Of a stretch of DNA of 48,406 nucleotides, positions 15,045 through 23,812 are shown in pieces. A model generated the notes under the pieces. It saw nothing but the letters and a program-made list of their open reading frames with translations, did not search any database and was not told where the DNA came from. The stretch covers positions 1 through 48,406 of the forward strand of contig NZ_PKRO01000022.1 in assembly GCF_002855495.1 (NCBI RefSeq), read 5' to 3'. Source of the DNA: Porphyrobacter sp. TH134. Lineage in GTDB: Bacteria; Pseudomonadota; Alphaproteobacteria; Sphingomonadales; Sphingomonadaceae. How positions within the stretch are numbered: position 1 is the first letter of the stretch; the number at the start of each line of letters is the position of its first letter. Both the position numbers and the translations under genes were made by a program.

Positions 15045-16643
15045 TCAGTGCCGGAAGTGCCGCATCCCGGTGAACACCATGGCAAGGCCGGCTGCGTCAG
15101 CCGCGGCGATCACCTCGTCATCGCGGATTGATCCGCCCGGCTGGATCACGGCGGTCGCCCCTGCTTCTGCGGCGGAGATCAGCCCGTCAGCGAAGGGGAA
15201 GAACGCGTCCGAGGCGACCGCGCTGCCCACCGTGCGGGGGGCGGCCCAGCCGTGGGTTTCGGCGGCTTCCTGCGCCTTGATCGCAGCGATGCGCGCGGAA
15301 TCGCGGCGGTTCATCTGGCCAGCGCCGATACCCGCGGTGGCCCCGTCCTTGGCATAGACGATGGCGTTGGATTTGACGTGGCGGGCCACGGTCCAGGCGA
15401 ACAAGCAGTCCTTCAACTCCTGTGTCGTGGGCGCGCGCTTGGTGACGACCTTGAGATCATCCGGCCCGATCGCCCCATTGTCGCGCGACTGGATCAGCAC
15501 GCCGCCGGCAATGGTCTTGAGCGCCAGCCCGGGGCGGCGGGGGTTGGGCAGGGCGCCGCATTCGAGCAGGCGCAGGTTCTTCTTCCTGGCGAAGATTTCG
15601 CGCGCTTCGGCCGAGACGCTGGGGGCGATCACCACCTCGGTGAAGATCGCGCTGATGGCCTCAGCAGTGGCGGCATCGAGTTCGGTATTGACCGCGACGA
15701 TCCCGCCAAAGGCCGAGACGCTGTCACACGCCAGCGCCGCTTCCCACGCCGCCAGCAACGAGCCGCCCTGCGCGACGCCGCAAGGGTTCGCGTGCTTGAC
15801 GATCACCACGGCAGGTTCTTGCCCGGCAAATTCCGCCGCCAGCTCCAGCGCGGCGTCGGCGTCGTTGAGATTGTTGTAGCTCAGTTCCTTGCCCTGAAGC
15901 TGGCTCGCTTGCGGAACGCCCGCGGTGCCCGAGACCTGCGGCACATAAATCGCCGCCTGTTGGTGCGGGTTTTCGCCATAGCGCAGCGTATCGGCGCGTT
16001 TGAGGGCGATGGGGAGGGTGTCGGGGAACGGCGCAAGCTCGCCCTCGGGATCGCCAAAGGCGAACCAGCTGGCAATCGCCGAATCATAGGCCGCGGTGCG
16101 GGCATAGGCTTTGCCTGCCATCCGCGTGCGGAACCCTTGCGTGGTCGCGCCGCCGTTCGCGTCCATTTCCTCCACCAGCGTGGCATAATCGGCGGGATCG
16201 GTGAGGATCGTCACGAACCCGTGGTTCTTCGCGGCCGAGCGCACCATCGAAGGCCCGCCGATGTCGATATTCTCGATCACCTCCGCGCGGTCCGCACCCT
16301 TGGCCACGGTCGCTTCGAAGGGGTAGAGGTTGACCACCACCAGATCGATCCCGCCGATCCCGTGGGCCTGCATCGCGGCGACATGTTCGGGGTTGTCGCG
16401 CAGGGCGAGCAATCCGCCGTGCACCGTGGGATGGAGCGTCTTCACCCGCCCATCCATCATCTCGGGAAAGCCGGTGAGGTCGGACACGTCCTTGACGGCG
16501 AGGCCTGCATCGCGCAGCGCCTTGGCGGTGCCGCCGGTGCTGACCAACTCGACGCCGCGCGCTGCAAGGGCCGCGCCGAGTTCCGCCAAACCGCTCTTGT
16601 CGGACACTGACAGCAGCGCCCGCTTGATCACACCCTTGCTCAT
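15045..16643 (-). CDS. purH: Bifunctional AICAR formyltransferase/IMP cyclohydrolase
   Basis: A full-length 532-residue PurH that performs the last two steps of purine synthesis to IMP in the cytosol. The N-terminal cyclohydrolase domain (about 1-200) shows [35 protein letters not shown] and [16 protein letters not shown]. The C-terminal transformylase domain shows [26 protein letters not shown], and [17 protein letters not shown] near the end. It follows the heparinase-like gene by 10 nt and rpe before that. Repeat copy C lies just beyond its stop codon. Confidence 0.97.
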   Translation of the reverse strand: MSKGVIKRALLSVSDKSGLAELGAALAARGVELVSTGGTAKALRDAGLAVKDVSDLTGFPEMMDGRVKTLHPTVHGGLLALRDNPEHVAAMQAHGIGGIDLVVVNLYPFEATVAKGADRAEVIENIDIGGPSMVRSAAKNHGFVTILTDPADYATLVEEMDANGGATTQGFRTRMAGKAYARTAAYDSAIASWFAFGDPEGELAPFPDTLPIALKRADTLRYGENPHQQAAIYVPQVSGTAGVPQASQLQGKELSYNNLNDADAALELAAEFAGQEPAVVIVKHANPCGVAQGGSLLAAWEAALACDSVSAFGGIVAVNTELDAATAEAISAIFTEVVIAPSVSAEAREIFARKKNLRLLECGALPNPRRPGLALKTIAGGVLIQSRDNGAIGPDDLKVVTKRAPTTQELKDCLFAWTVARHVKSNAIVYAKDGATAGIGAGQMNRRDSARIAAIKAQEAAETHGWAAPRTVGSAVASDAFFPFADGLISAAEAGATAVIQPGGSIRDDEVIAAADAAGLAMVFTGMRHFRH

Positions 16644-16653
16644 CGCAAAAAAT

Positions 16654-18531
16654 CTACCCTGTTTTCCTGAACAGCCAGGAGAATTGCCCCCCGCTGCGCA
16701 ATGCCAGCCCTTCGATCACCAGCTGTTCGGTTGCATGGGGCCGGCCGTCACCGTCGACCCACAGGCTATCCTCGGCAGTCAGAGTGATTGCGTCGGCGCC
16801 GCCCCTATCGCCGCCGAGCCGGAATTGCCAGAGCCGACCGTCGGGCAGCAGCAGGCTGGCCCCGCGCTTGTCGGGCGAAAGCTGCACCTCGACCCCGCGC
16901 CCCAGATGGAACCGCAGCGCGAAGGCGATCTTGCCGCGCTTGCCGTTCTTGCTCGCCGGGATCAGAATATCTTCGCCCGCCAGTTCGGTGCCATCACCCG
17001 TCAGCGTTACGATGCGCTGGTGGGTGAGGCCAAAGCGGCTGGCATAGCCATCATGCGCCGCTTCGATCCGGGTCGCCTCGCGCCCGCCCCGGCTGGGCAC
17101 CATCCGGCGGTCGAATTCGACGGTTTCGACCCCCTTGCCCAGCTGCCCGTTCAGCAGCACGGCGGTGGAATTGGCATTGTCGAGCACCAGCGTCGAAAAG
17201 GCGGCGGTCGCGCGCAGCCCTTGCCCGATGCGCGCAGGCACCTGTCCGCCAGCGAGCGCGGCGCCGCCGCAATTGACCACGATCCGCTGCGGCCCGTCCG
17301 ACAGTTCAAACGCCAGCGTCGACGCGCAGCCGGTGCGCGCGTGGCGGGTGCGCGGCGGCGGGGCGGTGTCGAACTGCAGCAGGGTCTCGCCCGCCTTGAT
17401 CCGTTGATAGCCCCAGCTTTCGGTGACGCTGAGCGGGCGGGTGCGCACGCCGGACGCTTCGATCACAGCGTTCACCCGGTCGGCAGACACAGCGCCCTGT
17501 CCTTGCCAGCTGCCCAAGGCGCCGTCCCCGTGACGCAAGGCCAGCAGCGGCGGCACCAGCAGTTCGCGCATGACCGCCAGCGCCGGGGGCGGGGTGACCT
17601 GCGCTGCGTCATAGCAGGCCAGAATATCGGTCAGCAGGCGGATCGCATCCAGCTGCGCGCCGGGGCAGCGCGACAGCACGCCGCCATCCGCGCCCACCAT
17701 ATCGCCCAGCGCCTTGACGAGGCCCGCTTCGCCGAACAATCGCCGGGGCTTGCCGAGCGGCAGCAGCAGCCCCGCCGCCACGATCCCCGCCCAGGCGGCG
17801 ACCGCGGCAAACCCGGCAGCCTCGCGCGGGGCGCGCTTGTCGAGCCAGCCCGCCGTGTCACCGATGGCGGCCAGCAGCCGCGATTTTAGCGCCTTGTCCT
17901 GCCCGCCCAGCATCAGCGGGGCATGGACCAGCCATGCCACCAGCCTGAGGCCCGCCAGTTCCACCTCCCACGCCGGCCCCTTGCCGGGCGTGCTGTGCGC
18001 ATGGAGCCACCGGGTCGCGATCCGTTCCGCCACACCGGCCCCATCGGCCCGCGCTGCACTGGCGGCGAGATCGGCCAGCCAGCCAAAGCTGTGGACCACC
18101 CGCTCCACGCCGGGCGCATGGCGCGCCGCCGGAGAGAAATCGAAGCTGCCGATAGCGAGGCGAACACCGTGGATCAGGAAATGTCCGGCGCGCAGGGCCG
18201 TGCCGGCGGCGCGATCGCCGCGGTTGGGGCTGTCCACCGTCGCGAGCACCCGCAAGGGCTGCGGACGGCGGAAGGGGGCCGCCAGCGCATGGCCCGGCAC
18301 GCCCAGCCGATAGGCCAGCCGGATCAGCGTGTCGCCCGGCCCCGCCTGCACCGCGATCACATCGGACAGCGCGAGCGCGCGGGACGGCTCGGCCAGGCGT
18401 GGCTGCACTGGCTGCGGCGCAGCCGCTGCGTCGCTATCCGCCCCCGCCAGCATCAGCATCGGCGCATCCGCCACCCGCTCCACCAGCGCATCGGCACGTT
18501 CGCCGGCCGCGGTGCGCAGCAGCGTTGCCAT
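16654..18531 (-). CDS. Heparinase II/III-like protein
   Basis: A 625-residue protein with the alpha/alpha-toroid plus beta-sandwich layout of the heparinase II/III family. Landmarks are the [10 protein letters not shown] and FHFLIHG-type N-terminal helices, [10 protein letters not shown], and beta-sandwich blocks such as [27 protein letters not shown] and [13 protein letters not shown]. The family degrades acidic polysaccharides by beta-elimination, but the substrate here is unknown. No signal peptide is evident. ATG 18531 overlaps the rpe stop by one base (TAATG), so it is coupled to rpe and sits between rpe and purH, an arrangement I associate with sphingomonads. Confidence 0.8.
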   Translation of the reverse strand: MATLLRTAAGERADALVERVADAPMLMLAGADSDAAAAPQPVQPRLAEPSRALALSDVIAVQAGPGDTLIRLAYRLGVPGHALAAPFRRPQPLRVLATVDSPNRGDRAAGTALRAGHFLIHGVRLAIGSFDFSPAARHAPGVERVVHSFGWLADLAASAARADGAGVAERIATRWLHAHSTPGKGPAWEVELAGLRLVAWLVHAPLMLGGQDKALKSRLLAAIGDTAGWLDKRAPREAAGFAAVAAWAGIVAAGLLLPLGKPRRLFGEAGLVKALGDMVGADGGVLSRCPGAQLDAIRLLTDILACYDAAQVTPPPALAVMRELLVPPLLALRHGDGALGSWQGQGAVSADRVNAVIEASGVRTRPLSVTESWGYQRIKAGETLLQFDTAPPPRTRHARTGCASTLAFELSDGPQRIVVNCGGAALAGGQVPARIGQGLRATAAFSTLVLDNANSTAVLLNGQLGKGVETVEFDRRMVPSRGGREATRIEAAHDGYASRFGLTHQRIVTLTGDGTELAGEDILIPASKNGKRGKIAFALRFHLGRGVEVQLSPDKRGASLLLPDGRLWQFRLGGDRGGADAITLTAEDSLWVDGDGRPHATEQLVIEGLALRSGGQFSWLFRKTG

Positions 18532-19193
18532 TACCTCGCGCCTTTCAGCGCCGCGATATTGGCAGCATAGTGATCGGGCCCGCCCTTGAAGGTGGCAGAG
18601 CCTGCCACCAGCACATCGGCCCCCGCCTCGACACACAGCCGCGCGGTTTCGGCATTGACCCCGCCGTCGACCTCAAGGTGGATCGCCCGGCCCGAGCGCG
18701 TAATCATCGACCGGATGCGGGCAATCTTGTCGAGCTGGGAGGGAATGAAGCTTTGTCCGCCAAAACCGGGGTTGACGCTCATCACCAGCACCAGATCCGC
18801 CAGGTCCATCAGGTTGTCGAGCACTTCGACCGGCGTGCCGGGGTTGATGACCACGCCGGCCTTCTTGCCCAGCGCCTTGATTGCCTGAAGGGTACGGTGG
18901 ATATGCGGCCCGGCTTCGGGGTGGACCGTGATGATGTCGGCGCCGGCATCGGCGAAGGCCTGAAGATAGGGATCGACCGGGGCGATCATCAGGTGGACGT
19001 CGAACGGCTTGGCCGAGTGCGGGCGCAGCGCCTTGATGACATCCGGCCCGATGGTGATGTTCGGCACAAAATGCCCGTCCATCACATCGATATGGATCCA
19101 GTCGGCCCCGGCGGCGTCAACGGCGCGCACGTCTTCGCCCAGCCGGGCAAAATCGGCGGACAGGATCGACGGGGAAATCAAAGGTGCGGGCAT
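18531..19193 (-). CDS. rpe: Ribulose-phosphate 3-epimerase
   Basis: A 220-residue TIM-barrel enzyme that interconverts ribulose 5-phosphate and xylulose 5-phosphate in the pentose phosphate pathway. All expected motifs are present: [42 protein letters not shown] and [12 protein letters not shown], supplying the metal-binding histidines and the catalytic aspartates. The length is normal. It leads the rpe - heparinase-like - purH transcript. Upstream (19194-19413) lies a 220-nt divergent region with no gene. Confidence 0.97.
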   Translation of the reverse strand: MPAPLISPSILSADFARLGEDVRAVDAAGADWIHIDVMDGHFVPNITIGPDVIKALRPHSAKPFDVHLMIAPVDPYLQAFADAGADIITVHPEAGPHIHRTLQAIKALGKKAGVVINPGTPVEVLDNLMDLADLVLVMSVNPGFGGQSFIPSQLDKIARIRSMITRSGRAIHLEVDGGVNAETARLCVEAGADVLVAGSATFKGGPDHYAANIAALKGAR

Positions 19194-19413
19194 GGCGGCG
19201 GCAATGGCCTTTATGATGACGCTTTACCAGCCATACGGGAGGCGCGAATCGGGCGACAAGGCGCGCGGGGCGGTTTTTCCACCATGTTGCGCCTTTGGCC
19301 GCGGGATTAAGCCGCAATTCAGGCGCGGTCCGCCATAGGGCACGGCCTGCCAACGCCGCAACCAGCGCCAACAGCTTGCGCGCAGGCCGCTCTCCCCTTA
19401 ACCAAGGAAGCCC

Positions 19414-19959
19414 ATGAACGCTTTTCTGCCTGTAACCCTGCCTGATACCCGGCGCGTTCCTGCGCTTGGGCTGCGTATGGCAGCGGGGCTGGCGCTGGCC
19501 GGTCTGGTGGCGACGCCTTCGGGCGCGCAAGGCCCTGCCTATGCGCGCACCGGCCCTAATGATCTGAACATGTGCGCGCCCGGCCAGGGCCCGGCGGTGC
19601 GGGTGACGATCAGCGGGCTGAAATCGGGGCAAGGCAATGTGTTCGTGCGGGCCTATGTGGCCGACAGCCGTGACTGGCTGGTGAGCAAGCGCTACATCAT
19701 GCGGGTCGATGTCAAGCCGCAAGCCGGCGCTGTGACCGCGTGCGTTCCACTGCCTGCGGCGGGTGATTATGCGATCGCGGTCCACCATGATGTCAACGGC
19801 AACCGCAAGTCCGATCTGTCGGACGGGGCCGGCATGTCGAACAACCCGAAGATCAAGAAGATCCTCGGCCTCATCCCGCGTGCGCCATCGGTCGACAAGG
19901 TTCGCTTTTCGGCCGGCAGCGGCGTGACCCGGGTGCCGATTACCATTCAGTACATGTAA
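19414..19959 (+). CDS. Exported DUF2141 domain protein
   Basis: A 181-residue protein with a signal peptide (cleavage near PSGAQG, residue ~39) and a DUF2141 domain from about 62 to 178: VRVTISGLKSGQGNVFVRAY, PAAGDYAIAVHHDVNGNRKSD and the GAGMSNNPK loop. The HDVNGNRKSD stretch is acidic and may bind a metal. Function of the family is unknown. ATG 19414 has a good Shine-Dalgarno (AAGGAAG) 5 nt upstream. It stands alone, convergent with the nucleotidyltransferase-like gene. Confidence 0.85.
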   Translation: MNAFLPVTLPDTRRVPALGLRMAAGLALAGLVATPSGAQGPAYARTGPNDLNMCAPGQGPAVRVTISGLKSGQGNVFVRAYVADSRDWLVSKRYIMRVDVKPQAGAVTACVPLPAAGDYAIAVHHDVNGNRKSDLSDGAGMSNNPKIKKILGLIPRAPSVDKVRFSAGSGVTRVPITIQYM

Positions 19960-19975
19960 GGTGTAAGGACGCGCG

Positions 19976-20890
19976 CTAACCGCCGCTGCGCTGGCTGCGG
20001 CGGTGCGCGCGCAGTTCCCACAGCACTTGCGGCGCGGCGAGCAGCGGGTAGCGTTCGCGGAACGCTGTCAGCTTGACCGGCATCCCGGTGTGCCGTTCGA
20101 TCTTCCAGGCGGCATAGCGTGCTGCGCCTTCAAAAGTGGTGCTGGCCTTGACCAGCCGCAGCAGGTTCAACGGCTTGCCCATCCGGCGGCGGCGGTTCCA
20201 CCAGCCCAAAATGCGCCCGCGCTCACCCGGCATCAGGCGCGGGGTCAGGATCGCGCCATGCTGGCCGGCCGGAATCCCCGCCGCCTCCAGCGCCTGCGGA
20301 AGCAGCCCGGCGAAATGATCGGCGTTGACGCTGAGGATATCATTCTCGCGCCCGCCTTTTTCGACCCGGAATTCCGCACTGTACGTCGCGCGGAACAGCG
20401 CGCGCCAGTAATCTTCGGCCGTGCCGCTGACCGGCCCCAGCGCCGCAGCCAGCCGCGCGGCGGTGGCGGACGCGGCGGCAATCGCAGCGACAACCTCGGC
20501 GCGGGCTGCGTCATCTTCGGCCCAGATCAGGGCGCTCGGCTGGACGAAGCGCGCCCAGATCGTGGTATCGGTCAACGCTCCGCCAGCGGCGCGGGCGAAG
20601 GTGACAAGGCGCATCGTGGCGACCTTGGCGCGCAGGGTCACCCCGTCATGATCGCGTTCGTGATAGCTGACGCGCGGCCAGATCGCGCTTTCCTGCGTGC
20701 CGGGGAGCAGGAGGTAGAAATCGAGCACGCCGTCGAGCGATCCGGTGCGCAGGTTCGATCCATAGAACAACACGGCGCGCGCGCCTGCTGCATCAGCCAG
20801 TGCGCGGGCGAAGGTGGCAACCGCAGGGTCGACGGGCGCCGCAAGGCGCGCGGCGATGCGTTCGGCCAGCGCCGAGACATCGCCGGTCAT
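19976..20890 (-). CDS. Nucleotidyltransferase-fold protein resembling Tam41
   Basis: A 304-residue cytosolic protein. Residues 41-60 carry the nucleotidyltransferase signature: YGSNL (43-47), then aspartates at 53 and 57 in a strand (LDFYLLLP). Further on, VTLRAKVATM and TTIWARFVQP resemble the blocks following the active site in Tam41, the mitochondrial phosphatidate cytidylyltransferase, which makes CDP-diacylglycerol. This is similarity read by eye, not a search. The start overlaps the stop of the upstream lipid kinase (ATGA), so the two are coupled: a kinase would make a phospholipid and this enzyme could activate it with CTP. A ceramide 1-phosphate substrate is an alternative. Confidence 0.6.
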   Translation of the reverse strand: MTGDVSALAERIAARLAAPVDPAVATFARALADAAGARAVLFYGSNLRTGSLDGVLDFYLLLPGTQESAIWPRVSYHERDHDGVTLRAKVATMRLVTFARAAGGALTDTTIWARFVQPSALIWAEDDAARAEVVAAIAAASATAARLAAALGPVSGTAEDYWRALFRATYSAEFRVEKGGRENDILSVNADHFAGLLPQALEAAGIPAGQHGAILTPRLMPGERGRILGWWNRRRRMGKPLNLLRLVKASTTFEGAARYAAWKIERHTGMPVKLTAFRERYPLLAAPQVLWELRAHRRSQRSGG

Positions 20891-21915
20891 GGTGCGACGA
20901 AGGCGAGTTCCGGCCCCTGCTCGATGCGGTAATCGCCGGCGGGGAAAGCCTCACCATCCAGAATGAACTGGTCACCGATCGACAGGCTGAACTGTGTGGC
21001 GGTCAGCTGATGGATGCCGCGTTCGCGCAGCCCGTTCCTGATCTTGCCCATCAGCACCAGTGGCACCAGTGCGGTGGTGCGGCGCGAAATCTGATCGACA
21101 GCGACCAGCTTCAACCCGCCTTTCAACGCGCCAAACGGCTTGATCCCCGCAGGCAGGCGTTCCAGCGTCGAGGCGAAGAGCAGCTGGCGCATGGCCGGAT
21201 CGCCGTGGCCGCTATGGGCCATCGGGGCATCGGCGCTGCCGAGACCGATCTGCATCGGCGCGCCCTTGCGCCAGGCATTGCTGCGGGTGGCGAACATTGA
21301 TTGCAGCAGCGCCCAGGTGCCGGTGACGGCAACCACCATGCTGTCAAACGCGCCCAGCTTGTGCGCGCTCTGCCCGGCCTGGGTCGCCTTGGTGAAGGCC
21401 CCGGCGCCCATGATGAACCCGGCAACGCGCGAATCCGGCGCGTCCTTTCGGGACACCGCCATCGGGCGGCGGTAGACCCGGCTGCCGTGATCCAGCGCCT
21501 CGATCGCGTCCTGCAAGGTCCAGTCGTCGGGCACGCCAAGATCAACGGTCAGCGCATTGGTCTTGCCTTTGGGGAGCACCGCAACGGCGGGCCAATCATC
21601 CCCGAAGATCGCCTGCCCGCAGGTCAGCACATCGCGCACCGTGCCATCGCCGCCGTTGATAACCAGCAGGTCGATGCCCTTGGCAGCGAATTCGGCCAGG
21701 GCGACGGGCAGCTGTCCGCGCTCACGCGGCTGGGCGATGTGGACATGCGGACACACGCCGCAATCGAAATCGGCCCCCAGATTGCGGTGGCTGCGCGGAT
21801 TGTAGATCACCCCGACCGTGGGCGCCTGCCCGGCATCGCGAACCCGCCGGACGCGCGTTTTGGCGCCAAGATCGGTCCGCGGGATTTTCGCAAATTCGTA
21901 GATAGGGGTCGCCAT
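20887..21915 (-). CDS. Lipid kinase of the diacylglycerol/sphingosine kinase (LCB5) family
   Basis: A 342-residue kinase. It shows the nucleotide-binding NPRSHRN (about 39-45), the hallmark VINGGDGTVRDVL (GGDGT at 88-92), VLPKGKTNALTVDLG, and a C-terminal ILDGEAFPAGD that matches the conserved substrate-side DGE. Such enzymes phosphorylate diacylglycerol, sphingoid bases or ceramide using ATP; CpgB of Caulobacter is a characterised ceramide kinase in this family. The substrate cannot be read from sequence. ATG 21915 (MATPIYEF) has AGGACG upstream. The next gene overlaps its stop by 4 nt. A palindrome lies 15 nt upstream of the start. Confidence 0.85.
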   Translation of the reverse strand: MATPIYEFAKIPRTDLGAKTRVRRVRDAGQAPTVGVIYNPRSHRNLGADFDCGVCPHVHIAQPRERGQLPVALAEFAAKGIDLLVINGGDGTVRDVLTCGQAIFGDDWPAVAVLPKGKTNALTVDLGVPDDWTLQDAIEALDHGSRVYRRPMAVSRKDAPDSRVAGFIMGAGAFTKATQAGQSAHKLGAFDSMVVAVTGTWALLQSMFATRSNAWRKGAPMQIGLGSADAPMAHSGHGDPAMRQLLFASTLERLPAGIKPFGALKGGLKLVAVDQISRRTTALVPLVLMGKIRNGLRERGIHQLTATQFSLSIGDQFILDGEAFPAGDYRIEQGPELAFVAP

Positions 21916-21930
21916 TATCGTCCTATACGT

Positions 21931-21951
21931 GTCGGAAATGTAACTTTCCAC
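21931..21951. promoter_or_regulatory. Palindrome and half-site repeat upstream of the lipid kinase
   Basis: GGAAA-TGTAAC-TTTCC (21934-21949) is a perfect 5-bp dyad with a 6-nt centre, flanked by GTC and AC that nearly extend it. The same core, CGGAA-C-TGTAAC, recurs at 21965-21976, exactly 32 nt away (three helical turns). The two-copy spacing suggests an operator on the same DNA face. The regulator is unknown. Confidence 0.35.
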
Positions 21952-22008
21952 TGCAATAATGTCCCGGAACTGTAACCGGAAAGGCCGGGCAGATCGGGTT
22001 GCTGCGGG

Positions 22009-22030
22009 AAAAAACAAGCCCATGCCGGGC
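22009..22030 (-). terminator. Possible intrinsic terminator of the Lrp-type regulator gene
   Basis: Read leftward, 12 nt after the regulator stop codon, the sequence is GCCC-GGCAT-GGGC followed by TTGTTTTTT. The stem is only 4 bp, so it is weak, but the T-run is the longest in this neighbourhood. Confidence 0.4.
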
Positions 22031-22041
22031 GCGCGGCAGCG

Positions 22042-22482
22042 CTATTCGCCGCCTTCCAATGTACGGATGGTGAACTGGCTCACCAGCCGCTGCACACCGG
22101 GCAGAGCCGAGAGGATTTCGCGGTGAATGCGCTCGTAGCTGTCATCATCGCGCACCAGCACCTTGATGAGATAGTCCGATGGCCCGCTCATCAGATAGGC
22201 TTCGGCGATCTGGGGCGTGCTTGCCATGGCCTGTTCAAAGGTCAGCATGGTCGCCTGGCGCTGATCGGTCAGCGTCACCTGCACAAACACGGTCGAGGGA
22301 TTCCCGCGCGCCGCCTTGGACAAGCGCGCGCGGTAACCGAGGATCGCGCCGCTTTCCTCCAGCGCCTTGACCCGCCGGTGCGCGGCCGAGGGGGAGAGGC
22401 CGACCCGCTCGCCCAACTGCTCGCCGGTCAGACGCGAGTCTGCGGCCAGCAGTTCAAGAATTGTTCGGTCAATGCGGTCCAT
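22042..22482 (-). CDS. Lrp/AsnC family transcriptional regulator
   Basis: A 146-residue regulator with the N-terminal winged helix (DRIDRTILELLAADSRLT, VGLSPSAAHRRVKALEESGAI) and a C-terminal AsnC/RAM ligand-binding domain (EAYLMSGPSDYLIKVLVRDDDSYE). Members sense amino acids and bind DNA as oligomers. It diverges from the alanine dehydrogenase gene across a 137-nt region, the usual arrangement for an alanine-sensing activator of ald. The shared region contains a TTGTGC/GCACAA inverted repeat that could be its binding site. Confidence 0.92.
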   Translation of the reverse strand: MDRIDRTILELLAADSRLTGEQLGERVGLSPSAAHRRVKALEESGAILGYRARLSKAARGNPSTVFVQVTLTDQRQATMLTFEQAMASTPQIAEAYLMSGPSDYLIKVLVRDDDSYERIHREILSALPGVQRLVSQFTIRTLEGGE

Positions 22483-22564
22483 ATGCCAAATCCCTGCGCT
22501 TTTGTGCCGTCACACGCAAGATTTGCGCGCAGTCCGCGGCTGTGCGCCCCCGTTATCGCTGAGA

Positions 22565-22600
22565 TTGTGCAAGTGAAATAAGTTATAACTGCGCGCACAA
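22565..22600. promoter_or_regulatory. Inverted repeat and promoter region between lrp-type gene and ald
   Basis: TTGTGC (22565-22570) and GCACAA (22595-22600) form a 6-bp inverted repeat around the perfect palindrome AGTTATAACT (22581-22590), which also contains a -10-like TATAAC. TGCGCGCA occurs twice in the region. This fits an Lrp-type operator over the ald promoter. A convincing -35 box is not visible. The ald Shine-Dalgarno is AGGAGAG. Confidence 0.45.
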
Positions 22601-22619
22601 AAATTTCAGGAGAGAGATC

Positions 22620-23714
22620 ATGCGCGTCGGCGTTCCCACAGAGATCAAGAACAACGAATACCGCGTTGGCCTGACCCCGGCAGCCGTGGCTGAATTGACC
22701 CGTGCGGGCCACACGGTCGTGGTGCAGGCGGGCGCCGGGCTGGGTGTCGATTTTGCCGACAGCGCCTACGAAGCAGCGGGCGCGGAAATCCTGCCCGATG
22801 CAGCCGCGGTCTTCGCAGCCGCCGACATGATCGTGAAGGTCAAGGAACCCCAAGCCGCCGAGGTTGCGATGCTGCGCGCTGACCACGTGCTGTTCACCTA
22901 CCTCCACCTCGCCGCCGACAAGCCGCAGACCGAAGGGCTGATGGCTTCGGGCGCGACGTGCATCGCCTATGAAACCGTGACCGCTCCCGACGGTACGCTG
23001 CCCTTGCTCAAGCCGATGAGCGAAGTGGCTGGCCGCATGAGCGTCCAGTGCGGCGCGCATTATCTTGAAAAGCATCAGGGCGGACGCGGGGTGCTGCTCG
23101 GCGGCGTGCCGGGGGTCGAACCGGGCAAGGTGGTGATCCTTGGCGGCGGGGTTGCGGGCGTGAATGCGGCGCAGATGGCCGTGGGCCTGCGCGCCGACGT
23201 AACGATCTTCGACATTTCCAACCGCCGCCTGGCCGAGCTTGACGCGCAGTTCGGCAACCAGATCAAGACCGCCTTCGCCTCCTCAGCCGCGATCGCCGAT
23301 GCGGTGCGCGATGCCGATCTCGTGATCGGCGCGGTGCTGGTGCCGGGCGCCGCTGCGCCCAAGCTCGTCACCCGCGCCATGATCGCGAGCATGCGGCCCG
23401 GCGCGGTGGTGGTGGATATCGCCATCGATCAGGGCGGCTGCTTTGAAACCAGCCATGCCACCACGCACGAAAACCCGGTCTTCGTGGTCGACGGCGTGAT
23501 CCATTACTGCGTCGCCAACATGCCCGGCGCGGTGGCCCGCACCTCCACCATTGCGTTGGGCAATGCGACACTGCCGTTTGTGCTGAAGCTGGCGAATATG
23601 GGCGCAGAAGCAGCGCTGGCCGCCGATCCGCATCTGGCCGAGGGGCTGAATGTGTCGCACGGCAAGCTCCACGTCGCTGCTGTGGCCGAAGCACTGGGCC
23701 TGCCACTCGGCTGA
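22620..23714 (+). CDS. ald: Alanine dehydrogenase
   Basis: A 364-residue NAD-dependent enzyme that converts L-alanine to pyruvate and ammonia and back. The N-terminus MRVGVPTEIKNNEYRVGLTP is typical, the substrate lysine lies in VKVKEPQ, the catalytic histidine in FTYLHLA, the NAD loop is ILGGGVAGVNAA, and the late IDQGGCFETS and HYCVANMPGAVARTST blocks are intact. It allows growth on alanine or nitrogen release. Control is likely by the divergent Lrp-type regulator. Confidence 0.96.
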   Translation: MRVGVPTEIKNNEYRVGLTPAAVAELTRAGHTVVVQAGAGLGVDFADSAYEAAGAEILPDAAAVFAAADMIVKVKEPQAAEVAMLRADHVLFTYLHLAADKPQTEGLMASGATCIAYETVTAPDGTLPLLKPMSEVAGRMSVQCGAHYLEKHQGGRGVLLGGVPGVEPGKVVILGGGVAGVNAAQMAVGLRADVTIFDISNRRLAELDAQFGNQIKTAFASSAAIADAVRDADLVIGAVLVPGAAAPKLVTRAMIASMRPGAVVVDIAIDQGGCFETSHATTHENPVFVVDGVIHYCVANMPGAVARTSTIALGNATLPFVLKLANMGAEAALAADPHLAEGLNVSHGKLHVAAVAEALGLPLG

Positions 23715-23812
23715 ACGGCATACTGGCATCGACGAACGACCCTTCATCGCCTGTCCCCTGACCGCTAGGCAAGCGGGTAACGCGGGCCCCACGCCCGCCA
23801 AGGGGACAGACG

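Noticed and set aside
21901..22000. EcfG-type stress promoter before the lipid kinase
   Set aside because: A GGAA...CGT arrangement exists on the minus strand, but spacing (15) and the -35 sequence do not fit GGAAC-N16/17-CGTT.
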